A DNA stretch of 64,000 nucleotides from Chryseobacterium sp. Leaf180 (GCF_001424585.1 NZ_LMPJ01000009.1:368212-432211), one strand, 5' to 3'; shown: positions 51,830-61,528, numbered from the stretch's first letter. The notes: generated from the letters alone by a model not told the origin. A program made the numbers and translations.

Positions 51830-52660
51830 ATGATGACTTTAAATAATCTTCAAAATATAGCAGATCAGTTTCCGCATTCTCAAAAGATGCCGGCGCTGTT
51901 TCTGGGCCACGGTTCACCGATGAATGCGATTGAAGAAAATCAGTTCGTGCAGGGATTCCGCGATGTTGCATCGAAAATACCGAAGCCTCACGCCATTTTG
52001 TGCATTTCTGCTCATTGGTACACTCAGGGCACAAAGGTAACCGCAATGGAAATGCCGCCGACGGTTCATGACTTTGGAGGTTTCCCGAAAGCATTGTTTG
52101 ACGTGCAATATCCCGCGCCCGGAAACCCTATTTTAGCGAAAGAAACTGCCAAACTTCTTCTGCCGGTTTCTGTGGAAGAGGATCATGAGTGGGGACTCGA
52201 CCATGGCGCGTGGTCGGTCATCAAACATATGTATCCTGATGCCAGTATTCCGGTGATTCAGATGAGTATTGATTATACGCAACCTGCGCAGTATCATTTT
52301 GAGCTGGCTCAGAAACTGCAGAAACTGCGAGAAAAAGGCGTTCTCATCATCGGAAGCGGAAATATCGTTCACAACCTCCGGCTTATTGACTGGAAAAACA
52401 TTGACACGGTCGGTGCTGGTTGGGATTGGGCAGTAGAGGCAAGAGAAAAGACCAATTCTTGGCTTCTTGACGGTGATTTCTCGAGGTTGATTAATTATCA
52501 GGATCAAAGTATGGCCCTTCAGATTGCGGTCCCGTCGCCCGATCATTATTTACCTTTGATTTATACTTTAGGATTAAAAAGTAAAAGTGAAGATTTAAGT
52601 CTTTTCAACGACGAACTGATTGCAGGATCACTAAGCATGACGAGTGTGATGATTACTTAG
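51830..52660 (+). CDS. Extradiol ring-cleavage dioxygenase, YgiD/DODA type
   Basis: A 276-residue LigB-superfamily enzyme. Metal ligands are visible in LFLGHGSPMNAI (His), CISAHWYTQG (His) and the late IVHNLRL region; DHGAWSVIKHMYPDASIPV is typical of 4,5-DOPA extradiol dioxygenases such as YgiD. The physiological substrate is uncertain. A second ATG one codon in is equally possible as start. It follows yceI by 70 bp. Confidence 0.9.
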   Translation: MMTLNNLQNIADQFPHSQKMPALFLGHGSPMNAIEENQFVQGFRDVASKIPKPHAILCISAHWYTQGTKVTAMEMPPTVHDFGGFPKALFDVQYPAPGNPILAKETAKLLLPVSVEEDHEWGLDHGAWSVIKHMYPDASIPVIQMSIDYTQPAQYHFELAQKLQKLREKGVLIIGSGNIVHNLRLIDWKNIDTVGAGWDWAVEAREKTNSWLLDGDFSRLINYQDQSMALQIAVPSPDHYLPLIYTLGLKSKSEDLSLFNDELIAGSLSMTSVMIT

Positions 52661-52796
52661 AAAACCTGAATTTTCATTAACAATTATATTTGCGAAAAAG
52701 AATTACTGAGACTGCAGATAAAATATTTCATTGTTATGATTCAATTTTATCTCGCTTTGCAAAATGTAATTTTGGCGTTCATCTGTCGAAAATCTA

Positions 52797-52804
52797 TATA
52801 TTTG
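52797..52804 (+). promoter_or_regulatory. -7 box of the DUF2339-DUF3999 pair
   Basis: TATATTTG, 17 bp before the ATG at 52822, with TTTGG at 52771-52775 as a possible -33 element. It shows that the protein starts at 52822 and not at 52690. Confidence 0.6.
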
Positions 52805-52821
52805 ATGAAACGCGACTTTAC

Positions 52822-55332
52822 ATGGAAATATTTCTACTGCTGGCGATCTTGGTTTTTGTAATCTTCATTTTCATCAGATCCAATAAAAATCATCAGGATA
52901 TTCAAAATTCGATTACGAATCTTCATGAAAAAATAAATTATCTGCAGTCTGAGATCAGTCTTTCAGCAATAAAGAAAGCCGAAACAGAAGCGAGTGCAGA
53001 TGAAGCACAAACAGCAGTTGAAACCGTTATCGCTGAACAGCCGCCGGTATCTGAACCCGGAGTGATGGTAGGAAATTTCGAGGATGAAATTGTCCCAGAA
53101 TATTTTGAAGATTCTTATACAAAACCTCAAGAAGTGTTTGAAAAAGAGGTCACATTTGCTTCAAACAATCTCACCGAAGTTTCAGAACCAAAGAAATCCT
53201 GGGTCGAAAAATTCAAAGAAAACAATCCTGACATAGAGAAATTCATCGGTGAAAACCTGATCAACAAAATCGGAATTCTGATTTTGGTTTTAGGGATTAG
53301 CTTCTTTGTGAAATATGCCATCGATAAAGACTGGATTAATGAACCAGCACGTGTCGGAATCGGCATTCTTGCCGGTGCTCTCGTGATGGGAGTTGCTCAC
53401 AGACTGAAGAGGAATTACAAAGCCTTCAGCTCTGTTTTTGTTGCAGGTGCGGTCAGTATTTTTTATTTAACAATTGGCATTGCATTTCACGATTATCATC
53501 TTTTTGGCCAAACTGCAGCATTTGCTATTATGGTTGTGATCACAGCATTCAGCGTTTTTGTTTCCGTTTCTTACGACAGAAAAGAACTCGCGGTTCTCTC
53601 TCTGCTGGGCGGTTTTGCGGTGCCATTTATGGTAAGTACCGGGCAGGGAAATTACATTGTTCTTTTCACTTACATTGCTATTCTGAACGTGGGAATGCTC
53701 CTCATTGCGTACTTTAAAAAATGGAATCTCGTCACTCTTTTGGCTTTCATTTTCACCTGCTCGCTTTATTCGGCTTGGTTTGGACAGGAAATTTACAGCA
53801 ATACACTTCCCTACCGAGGCGCATTATTCTTTGCAACGCTGTTTTATTTGATTTTCAGCGTGGCGACGGTTGTGAACAATCTCAGAAATAAAGGAGTTTT
53901 CAACAAGCTCGAATATTTCATTATTATAGCCAATACTTTCTTCTATTTCGGAATGGGAATTACGATTCTTGCACACTGGAACGCAGATTTTAAAGGAATC
54001 TTCACAGTTGCCCTTGCTTTGTATAACCTTGTCTACGCCGCTGTTCTGTATAGAAAATTCGGACTCGACAAAAATGCAATCTTCATGCTGATTGGTTTAA
54101 CGCTGACTTTTATTACGCTCGCTATTCCGATTCAGTTTAAAGGAAATTACATTACACTTTTCTGGGCAGCAGAAGCGGTTTTGCTTTTCTGGCTGGCACA
54201 AAAGTCAAAGATTATCACATTCAGAATCGGAGCAATTACCGTTCAGGGGTTAATGCTGATCAGTCTGATGTTAGACTGGGATTTTTACTACGGCGGCATG
54301 AGCAATGTCACTTTAAAACCATTTTTAAACCCAATTTTTATAACCGGAATTATCTCAACAGCTTCACTGGTTTTATCCTATTTTATTCTGCTAAAAGAAA
54401 AAGAACCAACATCTATTTTCAGATTTAAATTCAATCCGGTAAACTATAAAAAAGCAATATTATCGGCCGGAATTTTCATCGGATATCTCACGGGAATTTT
54501 TGAAATCTTATATCAGTCAGATATTTATATTTCGAATCCAACATCTGCTACTGCCTTCTCGGTACTGTATCATTACATTTTCAGTACTGTTTTGATTTAC
54601 TTTATTTTAAAAAACAAAAACAAGATTCTCAACAGTTTTGCGTTTGTATTAATTGCTGTAAATCTGATTTTATATATCGCGAATTTCTACCGTTTGACGT
54701 ACGACGAAATAACCAACAATTTTGTATTGGATCTTTCTGCTCACGCGGCATTTGTCATTCATTACATCATTCTGGCTTGCATCATTTATTTTATAATTGT
54801 TTTATTTAAATCTAAGAACGAAACCGTATTTACTAAATATATAGATCATAAATTATCGCTTTGGGTCGCTGCTTTTGCAGTGGTGTATATCCTGAGCAAC
54901 GAAGTCATGATTCATGGATTAATGCTGACCAGAGATATCGTCACAGGCGCAGAATTAGCAAAATTCCCGCTGCAGAAAGGCGAACTTTATAATTATCCTA
55001 AAGAAAATTTTGTAGAAAGTAAACTCTGGAATGTGAAACGGCAGATTACAAAAATTGGATATCCGATTTTGTGGGGCGTTTTATCTTTTGTTTTTCTGAT
55101 CATTGGTATCAAAAAGCAGATTCAGCAGCTTCGCATTATTGCGTTGTCACTATTAGGTATCACCATTTTAAAATTATTCCTCTACGACATCAAAAACGTT
55201 TCGGAAACAGGAAAAATCATCGCATTTATTTTACTGGGCGTTTTGATTCTTATCATTTCATTCGTTTATCAGAAGATCAAAAAACTGGTGGTAGACGAAA
55301 CAAAAAAAACAGACAATGAAGAAAATATTTAA
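52822..55332 (+). CDS. DUF2339 polytopic membrane protein
   Basis: An 836-residue protein. The ATG at 52822 is chosen because a promoter box lies just upstream. One N-terminal helix (FLLLAILVFVIFIFI) is followed by a coiled-coil and acidic region (about 20-150), then ENLINKIGILILVLGISFFVKYAID and more than 20 membrane helices. This is the DUF2339 pattern (YccS-like in size but unrelated). Its last 17 bp overlap the DUF3999 gene. Function unknown; co-occurrence suggests a complex. Confidence 0.9.
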   Translation: MEIFLLLAILVFVIFIFIRSNKNHQDIQNSITNLHEKINYLQSEISLSAIKKAETEASADEAQTAVETVIAEQPPVSEPGVMVGNFEDEIVPEYFEDSYTKPQEVFEKEVTFASNNLTEVSEPKKSWVEKFKENNPDIEKFIGENLINKIGILILVLGISFFVKYAIDKDWINEPARVGIGILAGALVMGVAHRLKRNYKAFSSVFVAGAVSIFYLTIGIAFHDYHLFGQTAAFAIMVVITAFSVFVSVSYDRKELAVLSLLGGFAVPFMVSTGQGNYIVLFTYIAILNVGMLLIAYFKKWNLVTLLAFIFTCSLYSAWFGQEIYSNTLPYRGALFFATLFYLIFSVATVVNNLRNKGVFNKLEYFIIIANTFFYFGMGITILAHWNADFKGIFTVALALYNLVYAAVLYRKFGLDKNAIFMLIGLTLTFITLAIPIQFKGNYITLFWAAEAVLLFWLAQKSKIITFRIGAITVQGLMLISLMLDWDFYYGGMSNVTLKPFLNPIFITGIISTASLVLSYFILLKEKEPTSIFRFKFNPVNYKKAILSAGIFIGYLTGIFEILYQSDIYISNPTSATAFSVLYHYIFSTVLIYFILKNKNKILNSFAFVLIAVNLILYIANFYRLTYDEITNNFVLDLSAHAAFVIHYIILACIIYFIIVLFKSKNETVFTKYIDHKLSLWVAAFAVVYILSNEVMIHGLMLTRDIVTGAELAKFPLQKGELYNYPKENFVESKLWNVKRQITKIGYPILWGVLSFVFLIIGIKKQIQQLRIIALSLLGITILKLFLYDIKNVSETGKIIAFILLGVLILIISFVYQKIKKLVVDETKKTDNEENI

Positions 55333-56533
55333 TTTTATAATCATTTTCTATGCTGCAACTTGCTTCGGGCAAAGCTATCAGGGGAAAATTGAAAAGGTTT
55401 CTGAAAATAGTCTGTACCAGATTAAGCTAACTCCAGAAGTTATTTCAGCCTCTAAAAATAATTTAGATTTTCTGAGAATTTTCGATTCAAAAAACAATGA
55501 AGTTCCTTATGTTTTGTTTGCGGGGAAATCTTCTGATCTGAAATTGGTCAGTTTGCCTATCATATCAAAAAATATCACCGGAAATGATACTACATCCATC
55601 ATTATATCCAACGAGAAGCAGATTAATCTTGATCATCTGACGCTAAAAATAGCAAATACTGCCGTTGATAAAAAATACAGCATCAGCGGAAGTAATGATA
55701 AAAACGAATGGTTTGGGCTGGTTCTGAATCAAACCGTTACTGATCTCAATGAAGGCAGAAAAACAGCGGTAAGCAGAGATTTTTCTTTTCCTCTAAACAA
55801 CTACAAATTCCTGAAATTCGATTTTGTGGATAAAAATTCACTCCCTATTAATATTTTGGAAGCGTACGCTCAGGAGAAATTCTCTATAAATAACGAAAAG
55901 ACAGAATTACTGGGTTTCAGGGAAAAAATAACGACAGACAAAGAAACGAAGCAAACAAAAATCACGATCACTTTTGATGAGCCACAGCTGATTGAAAAGT
56001 TATCGTTTGATATTTCATCACCAGGTTATTTTCTCCGTGACAGCAGAATAACCGTAAATAAAACCAGAAAACGGCACAAAAGAACTGAAAATTTTGACGA
56101 GGAAACAGCTGCTTTTCAGCTCAATTCTAAAACAAAAAATATATTTGAAATCCCTGAATTTTTCACTGATAAATTCACCATTATCATAGACAATAATGAC
56201 AATATGCCTTTAGAAGTAAATAAAATCAGATTTTTTCAGTCATCTCAAAAGATTCTTGCAGACCTTAAAAAGAATGAAAGTTACACGCTGAAAATTGATT
56301 CAAAATATACTAAACCTTCATATGACCTTGCAGAATCAGGAATAGATTTTAATCAAAATTATCCGGCTGCAAACTTGAATAAATTACAAAAAACAGAAGA
56401 TACTTCCGGTAAAAACAAGGCTGAAAGCTTTTGGCAAACCCCTTATTTTATGTGGATATGTATTATTTTAGCCGTGATTTTCATCGGATATTTTGCGGTA
56501 GGCTTACTGAAAGACGTGAATAAAGAAAACTAA
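55316..56533 (+). CDS. DUF3999 family membrane-anchored protein
   Basis: A 405-residue protein: signal peptide (KKIFNFIIIFYAATCFGQ), a beta-rich periplasmic region with repeated discoidin-like strands (YSISGSNDKNEWFGLV, YKFLKFDFVDKNSLPI), and a C-terminal membrane helix (about 380-399). It overlaps the DUF2339 gene. The DUF2339-DUF3999 pair recurs in distant bacteria, implying the two products act together in the envelope. Role unknown. Confidence 0.85.
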   Translation: MKKIFNFIIIFYAATCFGQSYQGKIEKVSENSLYQIKLTPEVISASKNNLDFLRIFDSKNNEVPYVLFAGKSSDLKLVSLPIISKNITGNDTTSIIISNEKQINLDHLTLKIANTAVDKKYSISGSNDKNEWFGLVLNQTVTDLNEGRKTAVSRDFSFPLNNYKFLKFDFVDKNSLPINILEAYAQEKFSINNEKTELLGFREKITTDKETKQTKITITFDEPQLIEKLSFDISSPGYFLRDSRITVNKTRKRHKRTENFDEETAAFQLNSKTKNIFEIPEFFTDKFTIIIDNNDNMPLEVNKIRFFQSSQKILADLKKNESYTLKIDSKYTKPSYDLAESGIDFNQNYPAANLNKLQKTEDTSGKNKAESFWQTPYFMWICIILAVIFIGYFAVGLLKDVNKEN

Positions 56534-56559
56534 AAAAGCTTCCAGATTGGAAGCTTTTT
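56533..56559. terminator. Bidirectional terminator
   Basis: AAAAAGCTTCC (56533-56543) pairs with GGAAGCTTTTT (56549-56559), loop AGATT. The DUF3999 stop codon touches the stem; hutH converges from the other side. Confidence 0.9.
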
Positions 56560-56580
56560 AGTTTTATCAATCTATTTGTT

Positions 56581-58071
56581 CTAAAAATTCACCACGAATT
56601 TTCTTTCATTTATCAACTCTGCAATTGCCAGCATATCTTTGCCAATCAACCTGTCGTCTTCCAGCTTCGCCACTTTTAAACGGACGATTGCATGATTTTC
56701 TTCAATAATTTTTGAACACTTCGCTGGTCTTCTGAATTCTAATCCCTGTGCAGCAAACATCAGTTCGACTGCTAAAATATTCACCAAATTACCCAAAACC
56801 TGATTGAATTTTCTTCCTGAAATACTTCCCATTGAAACGTGATCTTCCTGACCCAGACTTGTAGGAATAGAATCTGCCGACGCCGGGAAGCAAAGCGTTT
56901 TATTCTCCGTAACCAAAGCTGCAGATGTATACTGAGGAATCATAAATCCTGAATTTAAACCTGAACTTTCTGTTAATAATCTTGGCAAACCGTACTTTCC
57001 TTCCAGCAATAAATAGCTTCTTCTGTCTGAAATATTTCCCAATTCCGCTACCGCTAAAGTTGCGTAATCTAAAGGCATCGCCATCAGTTGTCCGTGGAAA
57101 TTGCCACCAGAAATAGACTCTTCAGCACTCAAAACGATTGGGTTATCGGTTACCGAATTCAATTCCGTTTCTGCCATTATTTTCAGATGCTCAAAAGCAT
57201 TTCTGCTTGCGCCGTGAACCTGCGGAACACATCTCATGGAGTACGGATCCTGAACTCTGTCGCAATATTCGTGGGATTTAAGATTGTCTGAATCTTTCAA
57301 AAATTTCAGCATTCTTGCCGCTACTTTTTTGCTTCCTTCAAATGGCCTGATGTCGTGAAGTTCTTTTTTAAACGGACTTGAAGAACCTCTGTAAGCTTCC
57401 AGACTCATTGCAGCCGTCATATCTGCTAAATCCAAAAGATATTCAAATTTCTCCAAACCTTTTATGGCATGAGCCAGAATAAACTGAGTTCCGTTGATTA
57501 ATCCCAAACCTTCTTTCGGTCCTAAAACCAAAGGTTCAAGCTTATTTTTTTCTAAAATTTCAGCAGTTTCGAAGATTTCATTCCCAACCCAAACCTGTCC
57601 GAGACCTAAAAGTGGCAAAACCAAATGTGAAAGTGGCGCCAGATCACCTGAAGCTCCAACAGAACCCTGCTCGGGAACCACAGGAATGATGTCTTTTTCG
57701 AGCATGACAATAAAGCGCTCAATCACTTCAAGAGAAACTCCCGAAAAGCCTTTAGACAAAGCATGAATCTTCGCAATCATCATAATTTTAGAAAACTCTT
57801 TGTCAATCGGTTTCCCCACGCCTACGGCATGAGAAATAATTAAATTATACTGAAGCTGTGCGGTTTCTTCCTCAGATATTTTCACATCACAAAGCGGCCC
57901 GAAACCAGTATTGATCCCATAAACAGTTCGGTCTGATTCTACAATCTGCTTTACATTATTCTGAGATTTTATAATCTGATTTTTCGCTTCCTGAGTGAGC
58001 TGTGCTTTATTTGGGTTCTTACAGATTTCCAAAACATCATGAAAACTGAAAGTATCTATACCGTAAATCAT
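56581..58071 (-). CDS. hutH: Histidine ammonia-lyase
   Basis: A 496-residue enzyme deaminating histidine to urocanate. The Ala-Ser-Gly triad that forms the MIO cofactor is at 140-142 in GSVGASGDLAPLSHL; the catalytic Tyr is Y51 in VYGINTGFGPL. Histidine-type features are SHEYCDRVQDPYSMRCVPQV, PTSLGQEDHVSMGS and AAQGLEFRRP, which separate it from the tyrosine ammonia-lyases of flexirubin clusters. No other hut genes are nearby. Confidence 0.94.
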   Translation of the reverse strand: MIYGIDTFSFHDVLEICKNPNKAQLTQEAKNQIIKSQNNVKQIVESDRTVYGINTGFGPLCDVKISEEETAQLQYNLIISHAVGVGKPIDKEFSKIMMIAKIHALSKGFSGVSLEVIERFIVMLEKDIIPVVPEQGSVGASGDLAPLSHLVLPLLGLGQVWVGNEIFETAEILEKNKLEPLVLGPKEGLGLINGTQFILAHAIKGLEKFEYLLDLADMTAAMSLEAYRGSSSPFKKELHDIRPFEGSKKVAARMLKFLKDSDNLKSHEYCDRVQDPYSMRCVPQVHGASRNAFEHLKIMAETELNSVTDNPIVLSAEESISGGNFHGQLMAMPLDYATLAVAELGNISDRRSYLLLEGKYGLPRLLTESSGLNSGFMIPQYTSAALVTENKTLCFPASADSIPTSLGQEDHVSMGSISGRKFNQVLGNLVNILAVELMFAAQGLEFRRPAKCSKIIEENHAIVRLKVAKLEDDRLIGKDMLAIAELINERKFVVNF

Positions 58072-58140
58072 TCTAAAAAAATTTGCCTAAAAATACGCTT
58101 TTTGAAACAGATTCGAAAGTGATTATAGATTGAGAATCCG

Positions 58141-58148
58141 TAAATTTG
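58141..58148 (+). promoter_or_regulatory. -7 box of uvrC
   Basis: TAAATTTG, only 4 bp before the uvrC ATG. The transcript may start at or next to the first codon. Confidence 0.5.
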
Positions 58149-58152
58149 TTAT

Positions 58153-59958
58153 ATGAACCCTTCATTAGATCTTCAGCTGAAGACGCTGCCTTCTGAGCCC
58201 GGTGTCTACCGCTACTACGATAAAAACAATAATCTTCTCTATGTAGGAAAGGCTAAAAACCTGAAAAAACGCGTACTTTCTTATTTTAACAAAACACTTT
58301 CCGGATACCGCACCAGAATAATGGTTGGGAAAATCGTGCGTCTGGAAACGACGATTGTAAACAGCGAATACGATGCACTTTTGCTGGAAAATAATCTTAT
58401 TAAAGAGCATCAGCCGTTCTATAATGTGATGCTGAAGGATGATAAAACCTATCCCTGGATTTGCATTAAAAATGAAGATTTTCCGAGAATTTTTCTGACG
58501 CGAACGAAGATAAAAGACGGTTCAGAATATTACGGGCCGTACGCGAAAGTTCGCCCTGCAAAGATTTTATTGGATACTATTAAAAATATTTACAAACTCA
58601 GAACGTGCAATCTCAATCTTGCGCCAAAAAAAATAGAGGAAGGCAAGTATAAGGTTTGTCTTGAATATCACATCAAAAACTGCGAAGGACCTTGTGAAAT
58701 GCTGGAAAGCAAAGAAGATTACGACGCAAAAATTGTGGCCATACGCGGAATTATTAAAGGTGATTTCCGTACGGCGAAAGAATATCTCACGGCCCAAATG
58801 ATGAAGCATGCGGCGAATCTCAGGTTTGAAAATGCGCAGATGATTAAAGAACGCATGGATATTCTGGACAACTATCAGGCGAGACACACGGTGGTAAGTC
58901 CGAATATCGATGATGTGGATGTTTTTGCGATGACCAGCGACGAAACGGCAGCGTATGTGAATTTCTTTAAAATCAGAAACGGAAATATCATTCAGAGTTT
59001 CACAACCGAAATAAAAAAGATACTCGAGGAGACCGACGAAGATATTATGGAAGAGGCGCTGGTGGAAATCCGGCAGAAATTTGATTCAAATTCTAAAGAA
59101 ATCCTGCTTCCTTTTCATCTTTCAATTGAAATTCCAAACGTGAAAATCATTGTTCCGAAAATGGGTGATAAAAAAAGAATTGTAGAACTTTCTGAGAAAA
59201 ATGCCAAAGAATACCGTTTGGAAAAACTTAAACAGGTTCAAATTATAGATCCTGAAAGACATGCGAACAGAATCATGGCAGAGATGCAAAAGTTGCTGAG
59301 AATGCCCGTAGAACCGCGCCATATAGAAGGTTTTGACAATTCGAATATTCAGGGAACCAATCCGGTTTCTGCCTGCGTCGTGTTTAAAGACGGAAAACCA
59401 AGCAAAGCAGATTACCGTATTTTTCATCCGAAAACTGTAGTCGGTCCGGATGATTTTAAAACGATGGAAGAAGTGATTTACCGCCGCTACAAAAGAATCT
59501 TAGATGAAGGCGATGCGCTTCCACAGCTCATTTTGATTGATGGTGGGAAAGGTCAGCTTTCTTCAGCAGTTAAAAGTTTGCGGTTACTGGGTTTATACGG
59601 AAAAATTACCATTGTAGGGATTGCAAAGCGACTCGAAGAAATTTTCTTTCCTGAAGATCCTATCCCATTGTATTTGGATAAAAAATCTGAAACACTGAAA
59701 ATTCTGCAGCGTGTACGTGATGAAGCGCACCGCTTTGGCGTAAAACATCACCGCACAAGAAGAAAAAATTCCACAATAAAATCTGAACTGGAAGAAATTC
59801 CCGGTATTGGTGGAAAAACAATAGAACTGCTTTTATCTAAACTAAAATCTGTAAAACGGGTAAAGGAAGCCAGCCAGGAGACTCTTGAAGAAGTTTTAGG
59901 AAAAAGCAAAGCCAAAGTTGTGTGGGAATTTTTTAATAACGATCAGCCGGAAGCATAA
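58153..59958 (+). CDS. uvrC: Excinuclease ABC subunit C
   Basis: A 601-residue nucleotide-excision-repair nuclease. N-terminal GIY-YIG domain (SEPGVYRYYDKN, LLYVGKAKNLKKRVLSY), a Cys-containing linker (KVCLEYHIKNCEGPCE), a UVR motif region (about 205-235), the RNase H-like C-terminal nuclease (IEGFDNSNIQGTNPVSACVV, LILIDGGKGQLSSAV) and a helix-hairpin-helix end (LEEIPGIGGKTIELLLS). All parts are intact. It stands alone with its own promoter and terminator. Confidence 0.97.
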   Translation: MNPSLDLQLKTLPSEPGVYRYYDKNNNLLYVGKAKNLKKRVLSYFNKTLSGYRTRIMVGKIVRLETTIVNSEYDALLLENNLIKEHQPFYNVMLKDDKTYPWICIKNEDFPRIFLTRTKIKDGSEYYGPYAKVRPAKILLDTIKNIYKLRTCNLNLAPKKIEEGKYKVCLEYHIKNCEGPCEMLESKEDYDAKIVAIRGIIKGDFRTAKEYLTAQMMKHAANLRFENAQMIKERMDILDNYQARHTVVSPNIDDVDVFAMTSDETAAYVNFFKIRNGNIIQSFTTEIKKILEETDEDIMEEALVEIRQKFDSNSKEILLPFHLSIEIPNVKIIVPKMGDKKRIVELSEKNAKEYRLEKLKQVQIIDPERHANRIMAEMQKLLRMPVEPRHIEGFDNSNIQGTNPVSACVVFKDGKPSKADYRIFHPKTVVGPDDFKTMEEVIYRRYKRILDEGDALPQLILIDGGKGQLSSAVKSLRLLGLYGKITIVGIAKRLEEIFFPEDPIPLYLDKKSETLKILQRVRDEAHRFGVKHHRTRRKNSTIKSELEEIPGIGGKTIELLLSKLKSVKRVKEASQETLEEVLGKSKAKVVWEFFNNDQPEA

Positions 59959-59959
59959 A

Positions 59960-59988
59960 AAAACTCAGTCACCAAATGACTGAGTTTT
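59960..59988. terminator. Bidirectional terminator
   Basis: AAAACTCAGTCA (59960-59971) pairs with TGACTGAGTTTT (59977-59988), five-base loop, between convergent uvrC and the anti-sigma gene. Confidence 0.9.
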
Positions 59989-60012
59989 ATTTTAAGTATT
60001 TTTAAAGCGACC

Positions 60013-60870
60013 TTATACGCCTCCCATCACATACATATTTTCCATTGTCGGTTCTTCACTGCCACCCTTTTTTTCTAAAGTAATGGCAAATGCCTGTGCA
60101 TTTTCGATGGTTGAAAGAGCAATTCTTGCATCTTTATCATCGCTGTACATACCTGCTGAAACCGGTTTGCCATCAGCGATTGCCCAAAGTTGGTACTGCA
60201 TATCCTGTGGTGGTGCGGGAAGTTTATTCGTTGTAAGGTAAACTTCTTTTGTCTTGGTATCCCACATCACAGTCGCTTCAGCTTGAGGATGCTTTTCAAC
60301 ACCTTTCAGCACCACTTTTTTCATATCCGGATTCGTAAGAACAGCAAGTTTTTTCTCAGCATTCTGCAGGGAAGATTCTTTTGTTTTCTGTTCGCTTTGA
60401 AGCGCCAGAATATTTTTCTCAAGCTGCGATTTCTGATTAAAGTAGAAGAAAGCGGCTCCTGAAGTCAATAATAATAAGAGCGATGCGGCAACGGCAAAAT
60501 TTTTCCAGAAAGAATCCCGGGACAATTTTTCTGTAGTCGCAGAATTGCGTGAGTCTGCAGAAAGTTTAGTTTCCGGTGATAGCTGAGATTCAGATACAAT
60601 TTCTTTAGTAATAGGAATAATTGGTTTTTCTTCTTCTGCCAGAGTCTCCATCTGAATTTTATTCCAGATTTTAGATTTTAAATCTTGCGGTGGTGGCATT
60701 GCCTGCGCTTGCGCCAGCTGCTCGAGCGTAATCTGCGCTTCTTCAAAAGCTGCTTTTACCTCGGTATTGTTTTTGATCACACACTCCAAAATACTCGCTT
60801 CTTCGGGTGAGGCAAGACCTAGAACATAAGATTCTAGAATTCCGGATGATATGTATTCTTTAATATCCAA
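60013..60870 (-). CDS. Anti-sigma factor (RskA-like)
   Basis: A 285-residue single-pass membrane protein. The N-terminal part (about 1-75) contains ILESYVLGLASPEEASILE, typical of the zinc-free RskA anti-sigma domain; a membrane helix lies at about 127-144; a coiled coil follows; the C-terminal domain (AEATVMWDTKTKEVYLTTN, MQYQLWAIADGKPVSAG) is the RskA C-terminal domain. The start is TTG, one base after the sigma-gene stop. It should hold the partner sigma factor at the membrane. Confidence 0.9.
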   Translation of the reverse strand: MDIKEYISSGILESYVLGLASPEEASILECVIKNNTEVKAAFEEAQITLEQLAQAQAMPPPQDLKSKIWNKIQMETLAEEEKPIIPITKEIVSESQLSPETKLSADSRNSATTEKLSRDSFWKNFAVAASLLLLLTSGAAFFYFNQKSQLEKNILALQSEQKTKESSLQNAEKKLAVLTNPDMKKVVLKGVEKHPQAEATVMWDTKTKEVYLTTNKLPAPPQDMQYQLWAIADGKPVSAGMYSDDKDARIALSTIENAQAFAITLEKKGGSEEPTMENMYVMGGV

Positions 60871-60871
60871 T

Positions 60872-61420
60872 TTACTGATAGTCTTTTAATAAATCTTTTA
60901 ATTTTAATAATGCGGTACGCATTTTTGTCTTTACGGTGCCAAGCGGCATGTTCAGTTTTTCTGATATCTCACTCTGTGTATAACCCTGAAAATAGGCTAA
61001 ATTGATAAGCTCCTGCTTATCGGTCTCGAGACTTTCCAAAATTTTGTTGAATCCTATGAAGTCGGAATGGTTGGTCGTAGAAAGCTCTGCATGATCATAT
61101 ACGAAGTCGGGAAGCGATTGGTTTTTTAGCTCATTTTGAAAGCTTCGCGATTTAAGATAATCAATAGCCGTATTTCTGGCAATATTAATCATCCACGTAT
61201 AAAATCTCCCTTTGGAAGCATCGTACTGATGCATAGAGTTCCAGATTTTCACAAAAACATCTTGAATAATCTCTTCAGTATATTCTTTTGACTGCACAAT
61301 GCGCAGAACCACTCCATACAGCGCTCCCGAATAATGATCGTAGAGATGATGAAAACCGCTCTCATTCCGCTCTCTGAGCGAAATGATAAGTTCTTCTTCT
61401 GTATAGTTGGTTTTAATAAT
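60872..61420 (-). CDS. ECF RNA polymerase sigma factor with probable ATT start
   Basis: An ECF sigma factor of 182 residues if started at ATT (61420). Region 2 is ERNESGFHHLYDHYSGALYG through YTEEIIQDVFVKIWNSM to FYTWMINIARNTAIDYL; region 4 is YFQGYTQSEISEKLNMPLG and TVKTKMRTALLKLKDLL. The homologous frame is open back to a stop at 61436-61438, yet it holds no ATG, GTG or TTG until GTG at 61312, which would remove half of region 2. ATT at 61418-61420 or 61415-61417 is the likeliest start. It resembles SigK; the paired anti-sigma gene follows. Confidence 0.82.
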   Translation of the reverse strand: MIKTNYTEEELIISLRERNESGFHHLYDHYSGALYGVVLRIVQSKEYTEEIIQDVFVKIWNSMHQYDASKGRFYTWMINIARNTAIDYLKSRSFQNELKNQSLPDFVYDHAELSTTNHSDFIGFNKILESLETDKQELINLAYFQGYTQSEISEKLNMPLGTVKTKMRTALLKLKDLLKDYQ

Positions 61421-61528
61421 GGTAAATTTTACTAGTCAAAAATAATGAAATAATTTCGGATTTTATTAACATCTGTCAAAAACTTTAAATCGTATATTAC
61501 TGCAGTAATCTAAAAAAAAATCAGTCTT

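Noticed and set aside
52690-52821. 44-residue N-terminal extension of the DUF2339 protein
   Set aside because: A TATATTTG promoter box at 52797 lies inside it, and the extension shows no domain features.
56581-58071. Tyrosine ammonia-lyase for flexirubin pigment
   Set aside because: Active-site segments match histidine ammonia-lyases and no flexirubin genes are nearby.
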